This document shows, one piece after another, positions 7,108-16,689 of a stretch of 24,820 nt of DNA. A program made the position numbers and the translations under genes. The notes under the pieces are model-generated. The model did no database searches. It saw only the letters and a program-made list of their open reading frames with translations, and had not been told where the DNA came from. The stretch's first letter is position 1. Every line of letters starts with the position of its first letter. The stretch is from Thermoplasmata archaeon (GTDB lineage: Archaea; Thermoplasmatota; Thermoplasmata; SG8-5; JAGLSY01): NCBI GenBank assembly GCA_023135545.1, contig JAGLSY010000004.1:1-24820 (forward strand). Reading direction: 5' to 3'.

Positions 7108-9915
7108 ATGAAAGTGAAATTACTGGCAGTCACTATGACTGCCATGATGATAATGAGTGGGCTAGGGATTATGAGTGTCGGGAGCAATGTAGAAACTAAC
7201 GAAAACTATGGGGCACCAACAAAAACATATGGCTCAGCACCACCCGGCTATGTGCCGCATTCTGTACAGAGAACTGCACTTGCCGAGGATTTTACAGAGT
7301 GGGGCTGCGGCCCTTGTGCGGGTCATAACCCTCAATGGACGGGGGCCATCGATGCGGTTGGGTATGATATTGTGGCTCCGGCATATGTTCACGTATGGTG
7401 GCCGGTGGGAACCGACCCTATATACGCGTATTGCGACGGAGACGGCTCGGTGACCGAGAGGGTTAATTATTACGGGGTTTTAGGTGTTCCAGATACCTTC
7501 CTTGATGGAGGGGATATCGCTACAGGACAAACCCAAGCTGCATATGAAACAGCATTCCAGAACGCGGCAGCAATACCATCCTCAATAATTCTGGACACGT
7601 CAGGGAGCAATATAAATGATGTCTTGCTGGATGGTGTATTGAACCTGCACATAGAAGCATCAGATGCCATTGCCTCTTCAAACCTAAAGGTCTTTGTTTA
7701 CCTCTGGGAAACCAATATTATCAGAGCCCTGGACGGAGATGCACCACCATATCCCAACGGTGAAACAGAATTAGATTGGGCCGTATGGGACATATTACCA
7801 GATGGTGGAACTGGCGACCCGATTTGGCCCGCCGGTGCCAGCCCCGGAGACTGGATCGATGTTTCTTACCCCCTCACACTCGGCGCAGACTGGGTTGCCG
7901 ATGATATCGGATGCACGGTGTTCATTCAGGATACCACAACGAGGGAAGTGTACCAGGCAACTGTCGAGCTTTTCGATAATCAACCCCCGGTAGTATCTCT
8001 GGATACACCAGATTCATACCTCGCTGAACAGGTTCTGGGCGGAACCATTCCGATAACATGGACAGCTACCGATTATGAGGATGATGACACCACACTGGAC
8101 ATATCAATTGATTACAGTGCCGACGGTGGAAACACCTGGATCAACATAATGAGCGGCACGGACAATAATGTCGCGCCCTTCACATTTAACTGGGACACTG
8201 ACGGTATAATCCCAGATGGAATTGGATACAAGCTTCGGGTCAAGGCCCTTGACTCCCTAGGCAACTTCAGATTAGCTACCAGCTCTGAGTGCCTCACCAT
8301 AGACAATATAGCAGATGATGAATGGTACTTCCAGGTGGAATCCACCGGGGCTTTGCAGGACCTGAGCATACAGCCTGCCGAAACCTCCATTAATATTGAG
8401 ACCACCGCGGACATAACGGTCGCAGGCGATTACCAGGTGGGAGCCTGGGAGACCATCCAGACCTTCAGCGGCAAGAGCATCAACGGTGACTGGACCTTCA
8501 GAACATACGGAAAGACGCCTAACCCAGGTCTGGTTGCGTTGGAGGGATATCTTTACGCAAAGGTCTTCTCATCTTCAAACCTGGCAACACCGATTTACAC
8601 GACCGCCCTGGACAACGAGGACGTCGGAACCTTCCAGACATCTCATTTATTTGAATGGACCGAAGCATTGTCCGGTGATATTGTATCCGGAGACAGTCTG
8701 GTGATAGAGATATGGCTTAATGTGGTCGGCGGACCATACACCAGCGGTTACGGTGAGACACTGAACCCCGGCTTTGATACCGATGCCTCATCCTGGGCCT
8801 TCAATATTTGGGTCGATGGTGACGGAAAAGGATTAACTACTGGCAGCTACCAGGCAGCAGGTGGAAATCCCGGCGGATACGTGGATATTTATCTTCCAAA
8901 CCCCCAGGGCAAGCCCAATGATTACTATGAATATTCAGGATATTGGGAGCAATCATTCACCACTGGATTCGTGCCTTATTCCGCCACGCTGTTGGTTGAT
9001 TTCAAATACATTGTACCAAGCGCGGATACAACGACAATAACATACTTTGCATTTGTGGACACTGCACCCGGAACACCGGTATTGGGCACAGAGGTCTGGA
9101 GCACCACCGTCGAGGCCATTACCCCATGGATAACAGTGGAGCCTACTGATTTGAGCCATGTCGTCAATGCAGATACAACCTATTACCTGAAAATGGCCTT
9201 CAAACACGACTCCATAAACATGGGCGAAGGGCCCTGCATTGGCGGATACGACAATATCCAACTGGTCTGGGAGAACTCCTATCCTGTATTCGAGATGGAA
9301 TATGATTATGGCCCGTCACAATCCAATGTTGTTCCAACCATCGGAGTCGGAGTGCCGCCAATAAACTACAATATAGACACCAGCGGAGAATCGGCCAATG
9401 GCTGGGTATTCGTATCCTTCCCGATAACGGCAACTGGACCTGTTACGACGGTCTTCGATGACACATTCTGGGGCGGAGGCGGCGGTACTACATGGGACAT
9501 AATCATGTGGTACGACCCGGCAGATGTCGGTGGAGACCACTGGAAGTCCTACAACAAACTGCAAGAGGCTGCCGGAATTACCCAGGACATGCCAAATGTC
9601 AATAACAGAATGGGCGTGTGGGTGCATCTTCTGACCAATGACAATGCATTGACCATTGGAGAAGGTCAAAACCCAGCAGGTACGACAGTTGACCTGGATA
9701 TCGGCTGGAACCTGGTTGGATACCCATCCCTATCAGGGACATACAGTGCAGGAGACCTGAAGGCCGATTCAGATGATGGTGGAATGCTGATAGAGCGCTT
9801 CAACGATGCCGCAGCATACGACCTTGAATCTATGCCTGATGGAGACAACTTCCTGGCAGGAAATGCCTACTGGGTCTACGCCACTGCAGCATACGGCTGG
9901 ATAGTAGCACCATAA
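7108..9915 (+). CDS. Secreted 935-residue protein with N-terminal CGPC thioredoxin-like (Omp28-like) domain
   Basis: The ATG at 7108 follows GGAGG by 6 bases. A signal peptide (residues 1 to about 25) is followed by a thioredoxin-fold domain. The active-site motif WGCGPC is at 65-70, and GVPDTFLDG at 126-134 supplies the expected cis-proline after a Val. This arrangement resembles the Omp28-type domain found in secreted proteins. The rest is beta-rich: a fibronectin/Ig-like segment (about 290-400), a proprotein-convertase-P-like stretch (about 430-550, DLSIQ..I.GDWTF), a lectin-like domain, and a C-terminal domain with paired GW.FVSFP / GWNLVGYP motifs. No C-terminal anchor is visible, so it is secreted or held by contacts. 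It probably acts as an external thiol-disulfide oxidoreductase; the substrate is unknown. A hairpin terminator follows. Confidence 0.82.
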   Translation: MKVKLLAVTMTAMMIMSGLGIMSVGSNVETNENYGAPTKTYGSAPPGYVPHSVQRTALAEDFTEWGCGPCAGHNPQWTGAIDAVGYDIVAPAYVHVWWPVGTDPIYAYCDGDGSVTERVNYYGVLGVPDTFLDGGDIATGQTQAAYETAFQNAAAIPSSIILDTSGSNINDVLLDGVLNLHIEASDAIASSNLKVFVYLWETNIIRALDGDAPPYPNGETELDWAVWDILPDGGTGDPIWPAGASPGDWIDVSYPLTLGADWVADDIGCTVFIQDTTTREVYQATVELFDNQPPVVSLDTPDSYLAEQVLGGTIPITWTATDYEDDDTTLDISIDYSADGGNTWINIMSGTDNNVAPFTFNWDTDGIIPDGIGYKLRVKALDSLGNFRLATSSECLTIDNIADDEWYFQVESTGALQDLSIQPAETSINIETTADITVAGDYQVGAWETIQTFSGKSINGDWTFRTYGKTPNPGLVALEGYLYAKVFSSSNLATPIYTTALDNEDVGTFQTSHLFEWTEALSGDIVSGDSLVIEIWLNVVGGPYTSGYGETLNPGFDTDASSWAFNIWVDGDGKGLTTGSYQAAGGNPGGYVDIYLPNPQGKPNDYYEYSGYWEQSFTTGFVPYSATLLVDFKYIVPSADTTTITYFAFVDTAPGTPVLGTEVWSTTVEAITPWITVEPTDLSHVVNADTTYYLKMAFKHDSINMGEGPCIGGYDNIQLVWENSYPVFEMEYDYGPSQSNVVPTIGVGVPPINYNIDTSGESANGWVFVSFPITATGPVTTVFDDTFWGGGGGTTWDIIMWYDPADVGGDHWKSYNKLQEAAGITQDMPNVNNRMGVWVHLLTNDNALTIGEGQNPAGTTVDLDIGWNLVGYPSLSGTYSAGDLKADSDDGGMLIERFNDAAAYDLESMPDGDNFLAGNAYWVYATAAYGWIVAP

Positions 9916-9937
9916 GCCAAACAGGACAAGCCAAAAT

Positions 9938-9960
9938 AGGGAAGGTTAAGTGCCTTCCCT
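9938..9960 (+). terminator. Hairpin terminator after the secreted thioredoxin-like gene
   Basis: AGGGAAGG (9938-9945) pairs perfectly with CCTTCCCT (9953-9960) across a 7-base loop, and a T-rich run (ATTTCATTTTT) follows. It begins 23 bases after the stop codon, where an intrinsic-type terminator is expected. Confidence 0.65.
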
Positions 9961-10044
9961 CCATTTCATTTTTGATTGAACAACCATCATAAACAATATA
10001 GGAAAAAAGAATCACAGTAGCATAAACATATAGAGGGATATAAA

Positions 10045-12765
10045 ATGAAGAAAGCCATTAGCATGATGATTACTGGTATATTATTCACAGCTCTTTTAGT
10101 GAGCGGCGTTGCCCCATTTATGACAGCGCAGCCAGAACCAGAGCAAACGACCGGGATTATGCCTATATACGAGGTTTACATGACACCCGAGCACCCCATC
10201 GGCGCCAGCGACTGGATGGGCGCAACCGAAAAGGTCTCGGGGAACGATGCCGATCAAATTACGCTCCATGTTAAGGCTGACCCCATTGCGAATTGGGCAG
10301 AGGTCAGGACCGGGTTCTGTAATAACAACACCTGTGTGGATGTTTGGGATGAATTCAACCCTTGGTATGAGATGACACATCTTGGCAACGGAGAGTTCGA
10401 ATATGTCTTGCCCGGCGACCACTTAAATGAACTGGATAAATTTTATTTGGCTTCAGAAAGCGACTTGATGTACGTAACTTATCAGATATTGGTGGGAATT
10501 GATCCTAGCTGGGTTGATTATTCATATTATCCTGATTATAACGGTAATGCCCTTGACCTGCAGGACGATGAATATGTTAAATTCTACCCCACCTGGGCAC
10601 CGACCCAGACAAATGCCACCAGCCAGGTTTCCAAAGCTGTGTTGTATCCTGGAGAGACCTTCTGGGTGAACGGTACGTCCAATTACTGGAACAGCACGTC
10701 CTATCCTGGTGATTACTCGAAGCTGATTCCGGTTTCACAAACCAACGTAACTGTTTCATTCAATCCCTCCCAGACCATTAAGACCGATGATAATGGAAAT
10801 TATTCATTCCAGTTCACGGCCCCCCTGGCCCCCAGCACTTACATGGTGAACACCACCTTGACCAATAATACACCAAACTGGAACGGTAACCAAACTAGAA
10901 ACGTGCCGTGTGTTTCCCCTGAAACTCAAATTGAGGTCCTGGACTTCGATATTGAGGTCAACGCCGTGCCCAATGCCACCTACCCGAACAAGGACATTTC
11001 CGTGAATGGAGATGTGCTTTGGGGGGATGCCAGTGCAGTTACCACAGGCTCTCCGGTCAGCATATCCATTGTCGAAACTGGCGATTCCTGGAACACGAAC
11101 ACTAACGCGGCCGGCCATTATGACCAGACCATCACGGTTCCGGGCATTGCCCAAGCATACACAATTCAAGTTGAGGTTGATGACACAGCCACTGGCCATG
11201 TCAATACCAATCAGACCGAGTTGACCGTGAGAACTCCATCAATGATGCTTTCAGTTGAGGCCAGTTCCTCCACAACCCTTCCAGACCAGACCTTGACAAT
11301 GACCGGCCATGCAGAATACGGAAATAGCGATATCGCAGACAGCTGCGAGGTCAACATAACAATTGACGGAGAGACCGGATACTGGAACGGTACGACAGAT
11401 GTAAATGGCAACTATTCCATCAACATAACCACGCCATTGACCGTCGGAAACTACACGGTGAATGCCACGGTCGAAAGCACCCTGTACGGAATAAGCGACG
11501 AGGAACAAACCGATATTCAAGTGGTGGCAGTGCCCGTGCCAGATCTCACGATAGTGGCCAGTTCGGTGACCATAACCGCCCCTGATGGAATGTTCGAGGG
11601 CGAGGAAGTCAACTTCACTGCGATGGTGAAGAATGTTGGTATAGCCAACGCGACCGATGTTCTCGTCAGCTTCCTGGTGGATGGGGTTGAAGTTGATAAT
11701 GAAACAGTTGATCTTCTGATCGGCGCAAATACCACAATCACGGTAACATGGCCGGCAGTTGCAGGGAATCATACTCTTAACATATCGGCGGACCCGGAAA
11801 ACACAATTACAGAGTCATTCGAGAACAACAATGTAGCCACCAAGGCCTTCGACATAGACATGGACACGGACGGCGACGGAATAGGCGACCTTACTGACCC
11901 GGATATTGATGGAGATGGCTACAACAACACCGATGATGATTTCCCGGAGGATGCGACAGAGTGGCTGGACTCGGATGAAGATGGAGAAGGTGACAACGCA
12001 GATACCGATGACGATGGCGACGGCGTGCCGGATGTCGATGACGACTTCCCGCTGGACCCCACTGAGGACACGGACACAGATGATGATGGGGTTGGTGACA
12101 ATGCAGACACAGATGATGATGGCGACGGGGTGCTTGATGTCGATGATGCCTTCCCGCTGGATGATGCTGAAACAGCCGATTATGATGGGGATGGAATAGG
12201 CGACAATGCCGACCCGGATGATGATGAGGACGGCTACCTGGACGCTTCCGAGGACCCCGAGCTGTGGGACACGGACAATGACGGATTGACCAATGACATC
12301 GACAATGACGATGACAATGATGGGACACTTGACACCTCAGATACCATGCCCCTTGACACCGACAATGACGGCCTGACCAATGCCGAGGACGATGATGACG
12401 ATGGGGATGGGGTTCTAGATAAGGATGAGGACCTGAACTGGAACGGCATTGTCGATGATAATGAGACCAGTCCTACAAACTCGGACACGGATGGGGATGG
12501 GGTGGATGACAAGGAGGACTATGATCCACTGGACCCCGAGGTCAGCCTGAGCTCGGACGTGAATGATGGTGATGGTGGCTTGATCATCTTTGGCATTGTA
12601 GGCATAGTTCTTATAGTCGCAGCCATCTTGGGAATGATGATGATGTCCAAGGGCAAGGGCCCGGGTAATACTGGAACAGAAGAAACCGAGCCAGAAGCCA
12701 AAGAAGATACTGCTGCAACTGAATCAGCCGAGGCCCCGGAGACACCAGTCAACAAGACCGATTAA
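10045..12765 (+). CDS. Membrane-anchored surface protein with CARDB-like and Asp-rich calcium-binding (TSP3-like) repeats
   Basis: The protein has 906 residues, starting at ATG 7 bases after GAGGG. A signal peptide (1 to about 28) is followed by a domain with one cysteine pair (C92, C97: CNNNTC). Next are several Ig-like repeats (about 185-495; motifs such as VNGNYSINITTPLTVGNYTVN), a CARDB-like domain (about 499-602) and a long Asp-rich array (about 605-832) of DxDxDGxxD thrombospondin-type-3-like units, which normally bind many calcium ions. A transmembrane helix (about 843-863) and an acidic Glu/Ala/Thr-rich tail complete it. The NapH-thioredoxin fusion gene begins 9 bases after its stop, so the two form an operon. 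It may scaffold or space the redox domains outside the cell (inference). Confidence 0.85.
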   Translation: MKKAISMMITGILFTALLVSGVAPFMTAQPEPEQTTGIMPIYEVYMTPEHPIGASDWMGATEKVSGNDADQITLHVKADPIANWAEVRTGFCNNNTCVDVWDEFNPWYEMTHLGNGEFEYVLPGDHLNELDKFYLASESDLMYVTYQILVGIDPSWVDYSYYPDYNGNALDLQDDEYVKFYPTWAPTQTNATSQVSKAVLYPGETFWVNGTSNYWNSTSYPGDYSKLIPVSQTNVTVSFNPSQTIKTDDNGNYSFQFTAPLAPSTYMVNTTLTNNTPNWNGNQTRNVPCVSPETQIEVLDFDIEVNAVPNATYPNKDISVNGDVLWGDASAVTTGSPVSISIVETGDSWNTNTNAAGHYDQTITVPGIAQAYTIQVEVDDTATGHVNTNQTELTVRTPSMMLSVEASSSTTLPDQTLTMTGHAEYGNSDIADSCEVNITIDGETGYWNGTTDVNGNYSINITTPLTVGNYTVNATVESTLYGISDEEQTDIQVVAVPVPDLTIVASSVTITAPDGMFEGEEVNFTAMVKNVGIANATDVLVSFLVDGVEVDNETVDLLIGANTTITVTWPAVAGNHTLNISADPENTITESFENNNVATKAFDIDMDTDGDGIGDLTDPDIDGDGYNNTDDDFPEDATEWLDSDEDGEGDNADTDDDGDGVPDVDDDFPLDPTEDTDTDDDGVGDNADTDDDGDGVLDVDDAFPLDDAETADYDGDGIGDNADPDDDEDGYLDASEDPELWDTDNDGLTNDIDNDDDNDGTLDTSDTMPLDTDNDGLTNAEDDDDDGDGVLDKDEDLNWNGIVDDNETSPTNSDTDGDGVDDKEDYDPLDPEVSLSSDVNDGDGGLIIFGIVGIVLIVAAILGMMMMSKGKGPGNTGTEETEPEAKEDTAATESAEAPETPVNKTD

Positions 12766-12774
12766 GGTAATAAT

Positions 12775-15729
12775 ATGCAGCTGGCCACCTATCGTAGGAC
12801 CTCACAGATCGCCTTCCTAGTGCTTACACTGGCCGGGATACTCTTCGGCCTCAGTGCGACCGGAATAATATATCCCTACTTCTTCTGCTACTCATGTCCC
12901 TGGGATATCGGGGCATGTCCAATCGGGATACTGGAACACTCGGTCATCGACATACAGATAGAGGGATTGTTCTGGACGGGCATGGCAATGCTGGGATTCC
13001 TTATCGGATTCATGGTCCTGATTGGCATGATATTCGGAAGAGGCTTCTGCGGCTGGGGCTGCCCGGTGGGTGCCCTGCAGGATGTGACACGAAAGACCGG
13101 CATTGGTAAGTTCCTCAACAAGAAGATAGGAGGGGAGATCGACCACCGTGTCAAGTACATCAAGTATCTGATTTTGATATCCATTCCCATCCTGTCCTAC
13201 TGGGCCAAGGACCTGTTCTATACCACCTTCTGCCCGGTCGGCGGAATAACCGGGACTGTTCCCACCCTGACATTCTACTTTTCTGAATGGACGCTAGGAA
13301 CCACCTTCCCTATCAAGATTACCTCCATCGTGCTTTTCGTGATACTTATCCTCCTGGTCGTTAGGGGATGGTGCAAGTATCTGTGCCCGGTCGGAGCATT
13401 CCTGGCCCCCTTGAATTACAAGGCTGGTGTGAACCTTTCAAGAAAGGAAGAGACATGTGCCAACTGTAATCTCTGCGAGCGGGCCTGCCCAATGGACGTG
13501 AAGGGCATGGGAAGGCATGAGGATGCGGAGTGCATTCTCTGCGGCAGGTGCGTGGATGTTTGCCGACACAAATCACTAAAACTGGGTTCGAGATTTGCCA
13601 AGGGAAGGATGGTTGGTTTCCTGCCCTGGATAATCGTAATCATACTGGCATCCAGTCTAATGATCTCCGGGGCCTATTACAGTGGATATGAAAGGGTGGA
13701 TGCAATAAACGCCATTCCCTGTCTGGGATGCCTGGCCCTTGACCCTGTCAGCCCCGATGACTGGTTCTTTTACGATGAGGATACAAACACCCATCAGCAA
13801 TTCGTGCTGGATGACCTCGAAAGCGGCCCTGTATTCCTCCACTATCGAACCATCGTGTGCGCGGCATGCGATGAGATGGAGCCTTACATCGAAGAACTTG
13901 AAGAGGACTACGGCAACCGGATAAAATTCATCCACATAAACCTGGACCTGGCACCCGAGGATGAGGTAGCCAGTTACTACGATTATGATATCCTGGGCAC
14001 GCCGGATGACACCTCCGGGGTTCCGCTCTTCGCCATCGTGACACTCAACGAGACGGCAGATGGAAATGTCCCGATTTTCAAGTCGGTCTACGGCTCGTCC
14101 AGTGATGGCGGCAGGTCCAAGAAGGGCGACCTGGAGAAAGTGATTGTGAACGCTACGGCCATGTACCAGGAGGTTGCCGGCTCCATCGTGATAATCGACT
14201 CGGAGAAGATGCCGATGGTAGAGCTCTTCGTTGATATGAACTGTGTCTGGTGCCCTTCCTCGGAGGATGCACTGGTCGAGCTGGAGCATGAGGGCATCAC
14301 GAACTACATCACCTACACAACCGATGTCGTCGGCGTGTCTGGCAATTATTCGACTTACAGGGAGATTGAACATCAGGGCTCGATTAACGGGTTGACAGCG
14401 AGCCAGGGCCATCCCTGGGCCGTGTTCAACGGCGGGCCAATCAACAACCTGGGTGGAGGAGGCGGGATAAAAGATGATTATCTGGTGGATCTGGCTGTGT
14501 CAGGTTATTCACCGGTAAATCTCTCCATCGACGGAACCCTAGGTGAGGAATCACAGAACCTCCAGGCCAGCATCACCCTTTCCAATCCTGATGAGGTAAG
14601 TCAATCGATTGATGTGAAGGCCATGCTGGTCGAAAAGATATCACAATTTCCCAACATCCGCGGAGACCCAATACCCAATGCCTTCATTGACATTCTGGTG
14701 AACCAGACCTATGATATCGGTTCCGGTGAAACCGAGGCAATCAATGTCACCTGGGATGGGACAGATGTGTTACCTTATTCGGATTTCAGGCTGAGCAATC
14801 TGGCCCTTGTGGTTTCGGCATGGGAGGATGGAGTTCTAATAAACTCGAAGACCATCGATGCCGGAATCGAGGAGGCCCTGCTCTGGGAAGTGGATGATGA
14901 CCATCTGTCAGTCCGGCCCAACACCACCGCCTATGTCGAACTCACCTTGTGGAATTATCTGGATTCTGAATTGACAGTAAACCTCTCGGCCATCGTGCCA
15001 AATGCCAATTGGGTCGTCAACCTTTCGGCGGACAATGCAACAATTCCGGCACTGGGCTCCCATACCATAACCGCAGATATAACCAACTCGGATACCGCAC
15101 TGGGCGATTTGGCAGAGATCAGGATCAGGGCCAGGGGTGTCATCGACTCGACGGTTGACATAAGCCGGAAGATTGAAATCGTCGTGAAAGACGACATACT
15201 GCCGCCTACAATAGCATCTTCGGATTACGAGCCCCGTGAGCCGCTGGCCACCGACCAGATTAACATGTCCGCCATGATTGGCGATCTGTCGCCGCTCAAA
15301 TCCGTCAAGCTACTTTACTACTCCTGCACCGACGAGGTCTGCTCCCCAACTTTCGAACTGAACATGACCACCCAGGATGGGAACACCTACACGGCCAGTG
15401 CCTTCCCTGTCGAGGTCGAGCACAACATATTCCACTACAAGATCATAGCTACTGACGAGGCCGACAATGTTCAGGAATCGGAATGGTACGATGTGGAGCT
15501 GGAGCCAGTCCTTCCGCCGGAGCATCATCAGGGCGGTGATACAGGCACTTTCAACACCTTCGGAATCGCCGGCCTTCTGATATTCGCCATGGTGGCCATC
15601 GGCCTCAATATTGCCAGGATAAAGCAGAACCCAAAGAAAAAAATTGAGAAAAAGGAAGATGAAGAAGAAATTTCCAAAGAGCCAGATGTGGAATCTTTGG
15701 AAGAAGTTGCCCCAAACACAAAGCAATGA
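12775..15729 (+). CDS. NapH-like Fe-S membrane protein fused to two extracytoplasmic thioredoxin-like domains
   Basis: The protein has 984 residues. Residues 1-300 look like a NapH/polyferredoxin (Fer4_5) protein. Helices lie near 11-32, 64-87, 128-145, 180-198 and 281-300, with membrane-flanking FCGWGCPVGA (91-100), FCPVGG (152-157) and KYLCPVGAF (201-209). Two 4Fe-4S motifs follow: C228-x2-C-x2-C-x3-C238-P and C253-x2-C-x2-C-x3-C263. Charge bias puts these clusters in the cytoplasm and everything after residue 300 outside. Outside are CLGC (316-319), a thioredoxin-like domain with CAAC (362-365) and cis-Pro417, and a second with CVWC (490-493) and candidate cis-Pro547. Ig-like domains, a last helix (about 926-948) and a Lys/Glu-rich tail follow. 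C38, C41 and C48 lie in the first external loop. Proposed role: carry electrons from cytoplasmic donors to external disulfides. The architecture is seen; direction and partners are inferred. Confidence 0.88.
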   Translation: MQLATYRRTSQIAFLVLTLAGILFGLSATGIIYPYFFCYSCPWDIGACPIGILEHSVIDIQIEGLFWTGMAMLGFLIGFMVLIGMIFGRGFCGWGCPVGALQDVTRKTGIGKFLNKKIGGEIDHRVKYIKYLILISIPILSYWAKDLFYTTFCPVGGITGTVPTLTFYFSEWTLGTTFPIKITSIVLFVILILLVVRGWCKYLCPVGAFLAPLNYKAGVNLSRKEETCANCNLCERACPMDVKGMGRHEDAECILCGRCVDVCRHKSLKLGSRFAKGRMVGFLPWIIVIILASSLMISGAYYSGYERVDAINAIPCLGCLALDPVSPDDWFFYDEDTNTHQQFVLDDLESGPVFLHYRTIVCAACDEMEPYIEELEEDYGNRIKFIHINLDLAPEDEVASYYDYDILGTPDDTSGVPLFAIVTLNETADGNVPIFKSVYGSSSDGGRSKKGDLEKVIVNATAMYQEVAGSIVIIDSEKMPMVELFVDMNCVWCPSSEDALVELEHEGITNYITYTTDVVGVSGNYSTYREIEHQGSINGLTASQGHPWAVFNGGPINNLGGGGGIKDDYLVDLAVSGYSPVNLSIDGTLGEESQNLQASITLSNPDEVSQSIDVKAMLVEKISQFPNIRGDPIPNAFIDILVNQTYDIGSGETEAINVTWDGTDVLPYSDFRLSNLALVVSAWEDGVLINSKTIDAGIEEALLWEVDDDHLSVRPNTTAYVELTLWNYLDSELTVNLSAIVPNANWVVNLSADNATIPALGSHTITADITNSDTALGDLAEIRIRARGVIDSTVDISRKIEIVVKDDILPPTIASSDYEPREPLATDQINMSAMIGDLSPLKSVKLLYYSCTDEVCSPTFELNMTTQDGNTYTASAFPVEVEHNIFHYKIIATDEADNVQESEWYDVELEPVLPPEHHQGGDTGTFNTFGIAGLLIFAMVAIGLNIARIKQNPKKKIEKKEDEEEISKEPDVESLEEVAPNTKQ

Positions 15730-15902
15730 GTTCTGTGAGTTATTCTCCAACTCATTAAGCACCTCAACTGGCCAGCGTGGGTCCCAGTGTCAGATAGCAT
15801 GGGTCTCAGCATTATACATTATGGTGGGGGATGGTAGGAGGGCATGGATAGCACCAATGGCGGAGGTTTCAACGCACTAACCCCCAACTCCATAAACTCC
15901 CA
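15730..15902. other. Convergent intergenic gap
   Basis: This 173-bp gap separates two convergent genes. GAGTT (15738-15742 region) faces AACTC across a short loop just after the stop and may help termination. A 13-base unit GC(G/A)TGGGTC(C/T)CAG is repeated at 15775-15787 and 15797-15809. No gene is seen. Confidence 0.35.
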
Positions 15903-16667
15903 TCAGATAAAGAATAAAGCCGCCATCACCAGTATCCCGCCGAAGCAGATCATCATTATACCAGAGAATTTTTGAATCCGGAGAAGCCTCGTCATCTGTT
16001 TCTCCTTGTCGGCCAGTGTTGTACTGAAGGACGCAATAAGTACGGATGGAAGGGCAGTCCCAAGGCCGAATATGAAGAAGGCCAGACCGCCTAACACCGC
16101 CCCAACAATCGGGCTGGTCGCCAACTCTGCCGTGAATATTCCGACAAAGATGGTCTCGATGGCCAGCACGGTCTCGCCGATGCAGGCGATGCTGACAAGG
16201 CCCCCCCACAAAAAAAGGCCTGTCCTGGTCTTCGGGGTAACCATGTCGAACCTGGCCAGCAATGGATGGAGCATGCCATTATCGCATGCTCCGTTTTCAT
16301 CACCTCTGGGTTCATCCGGCTCTTCCAGACGCTCGGAAATTGTTGCAAAAATGAAGGTGCCGTAGACTATCATCAAGCACCCGACTATGCCGTAGCCAGC
16401 CGCCCAGATCGTCGAGCCGACCGCGAATTCCTCCACTCCTTCGCGGATGATATAGCCTCCGGCGCCGATGGCCGCCCCCAGCAAGGTCAGCAATAACACT
16501 CTGGGCGCGTTGAACCACAGTGCTATTTTTAGTCCTTTTTTCCAAGTTCCGCGCTCCTCGACCAGTGTCGGCATAATGGATGGTATGCAGAGTGCCAGGC
16601 ATGAGCTGGCTCCCCTTCTTATCCCCCATAAAAAGCCGATTGACAGGGCGCCGAGTATCGTTAACAT
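15903..16667 (-). CDS. CcdA/DsbD-like membrane thiol-electron transporter
   Basis: This protein of 254 residues has about six hydrophobic helices. It starts at ATG 6 bases after AAGGAGA. The first helix ends in SSCLALCIPSIMPTLVE (residues 21-37). Cys27 followed by IPSIMP resembles the conserved C-x-LP-xx-P of CcdA/DsbD transmembrane domains. Cys162 in ACIGETVLAIE occupies the place of the second conserved cysteine (usually C-x-GP) in the fourth helix. Such proteins pass reducing equivalents from cytoplasmic thioredoxin to external thioredoxin-like partners. Extra cysteines (C23, C97, C128) and a polar loop at 112-145 are unusual. It is convergent with the NapH-thioredoxin fusion, which makes a joint thiol-redox role plausible. 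TauE/SafE-like transporters are the main alternative; the paired cysteines favour CcdA. Confidence 0.72.
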   Translation of the reverse strand: MLTILGALSIGFLWGIRRGASSCLALCIPSIMPTLVEERGTWKKGLKIALWFNAPRVLLLTLLGAAIGAGGYIIREGVEEFAVGSTIWAAGYGIVGCLMIVYGTFIFATISERLEEPDEPRGDENGACDNGMLHPLLARFDMVTPKTRTGLFLWGGLVSIACIGETVLAIETIFVGIFTAELATSPIVGAVLGGLAFFIFGLGTALPSVLIASFSTTLADKEKQMTRLLRIQKFSGIMMICFGGILVMAALFFI

Positions 16668-16689
16668 TAAATCTCCTTAGGCATCAGGG

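Noticed and set aside
11891..12512. Long antisense ORFs opposite the Asp-rich repeat region
   Set aside because: They are Ser/Pro/His-rich shadows created by the repeated GAT/GAC codons of the real gene and have no start signals.
13657..14412. 251-codon minus-strand ORF within the fusion gene
   Set aside because: It is antisense to clear thioredoxin and Fe-S protein coding sequence and has no recognisable domain.
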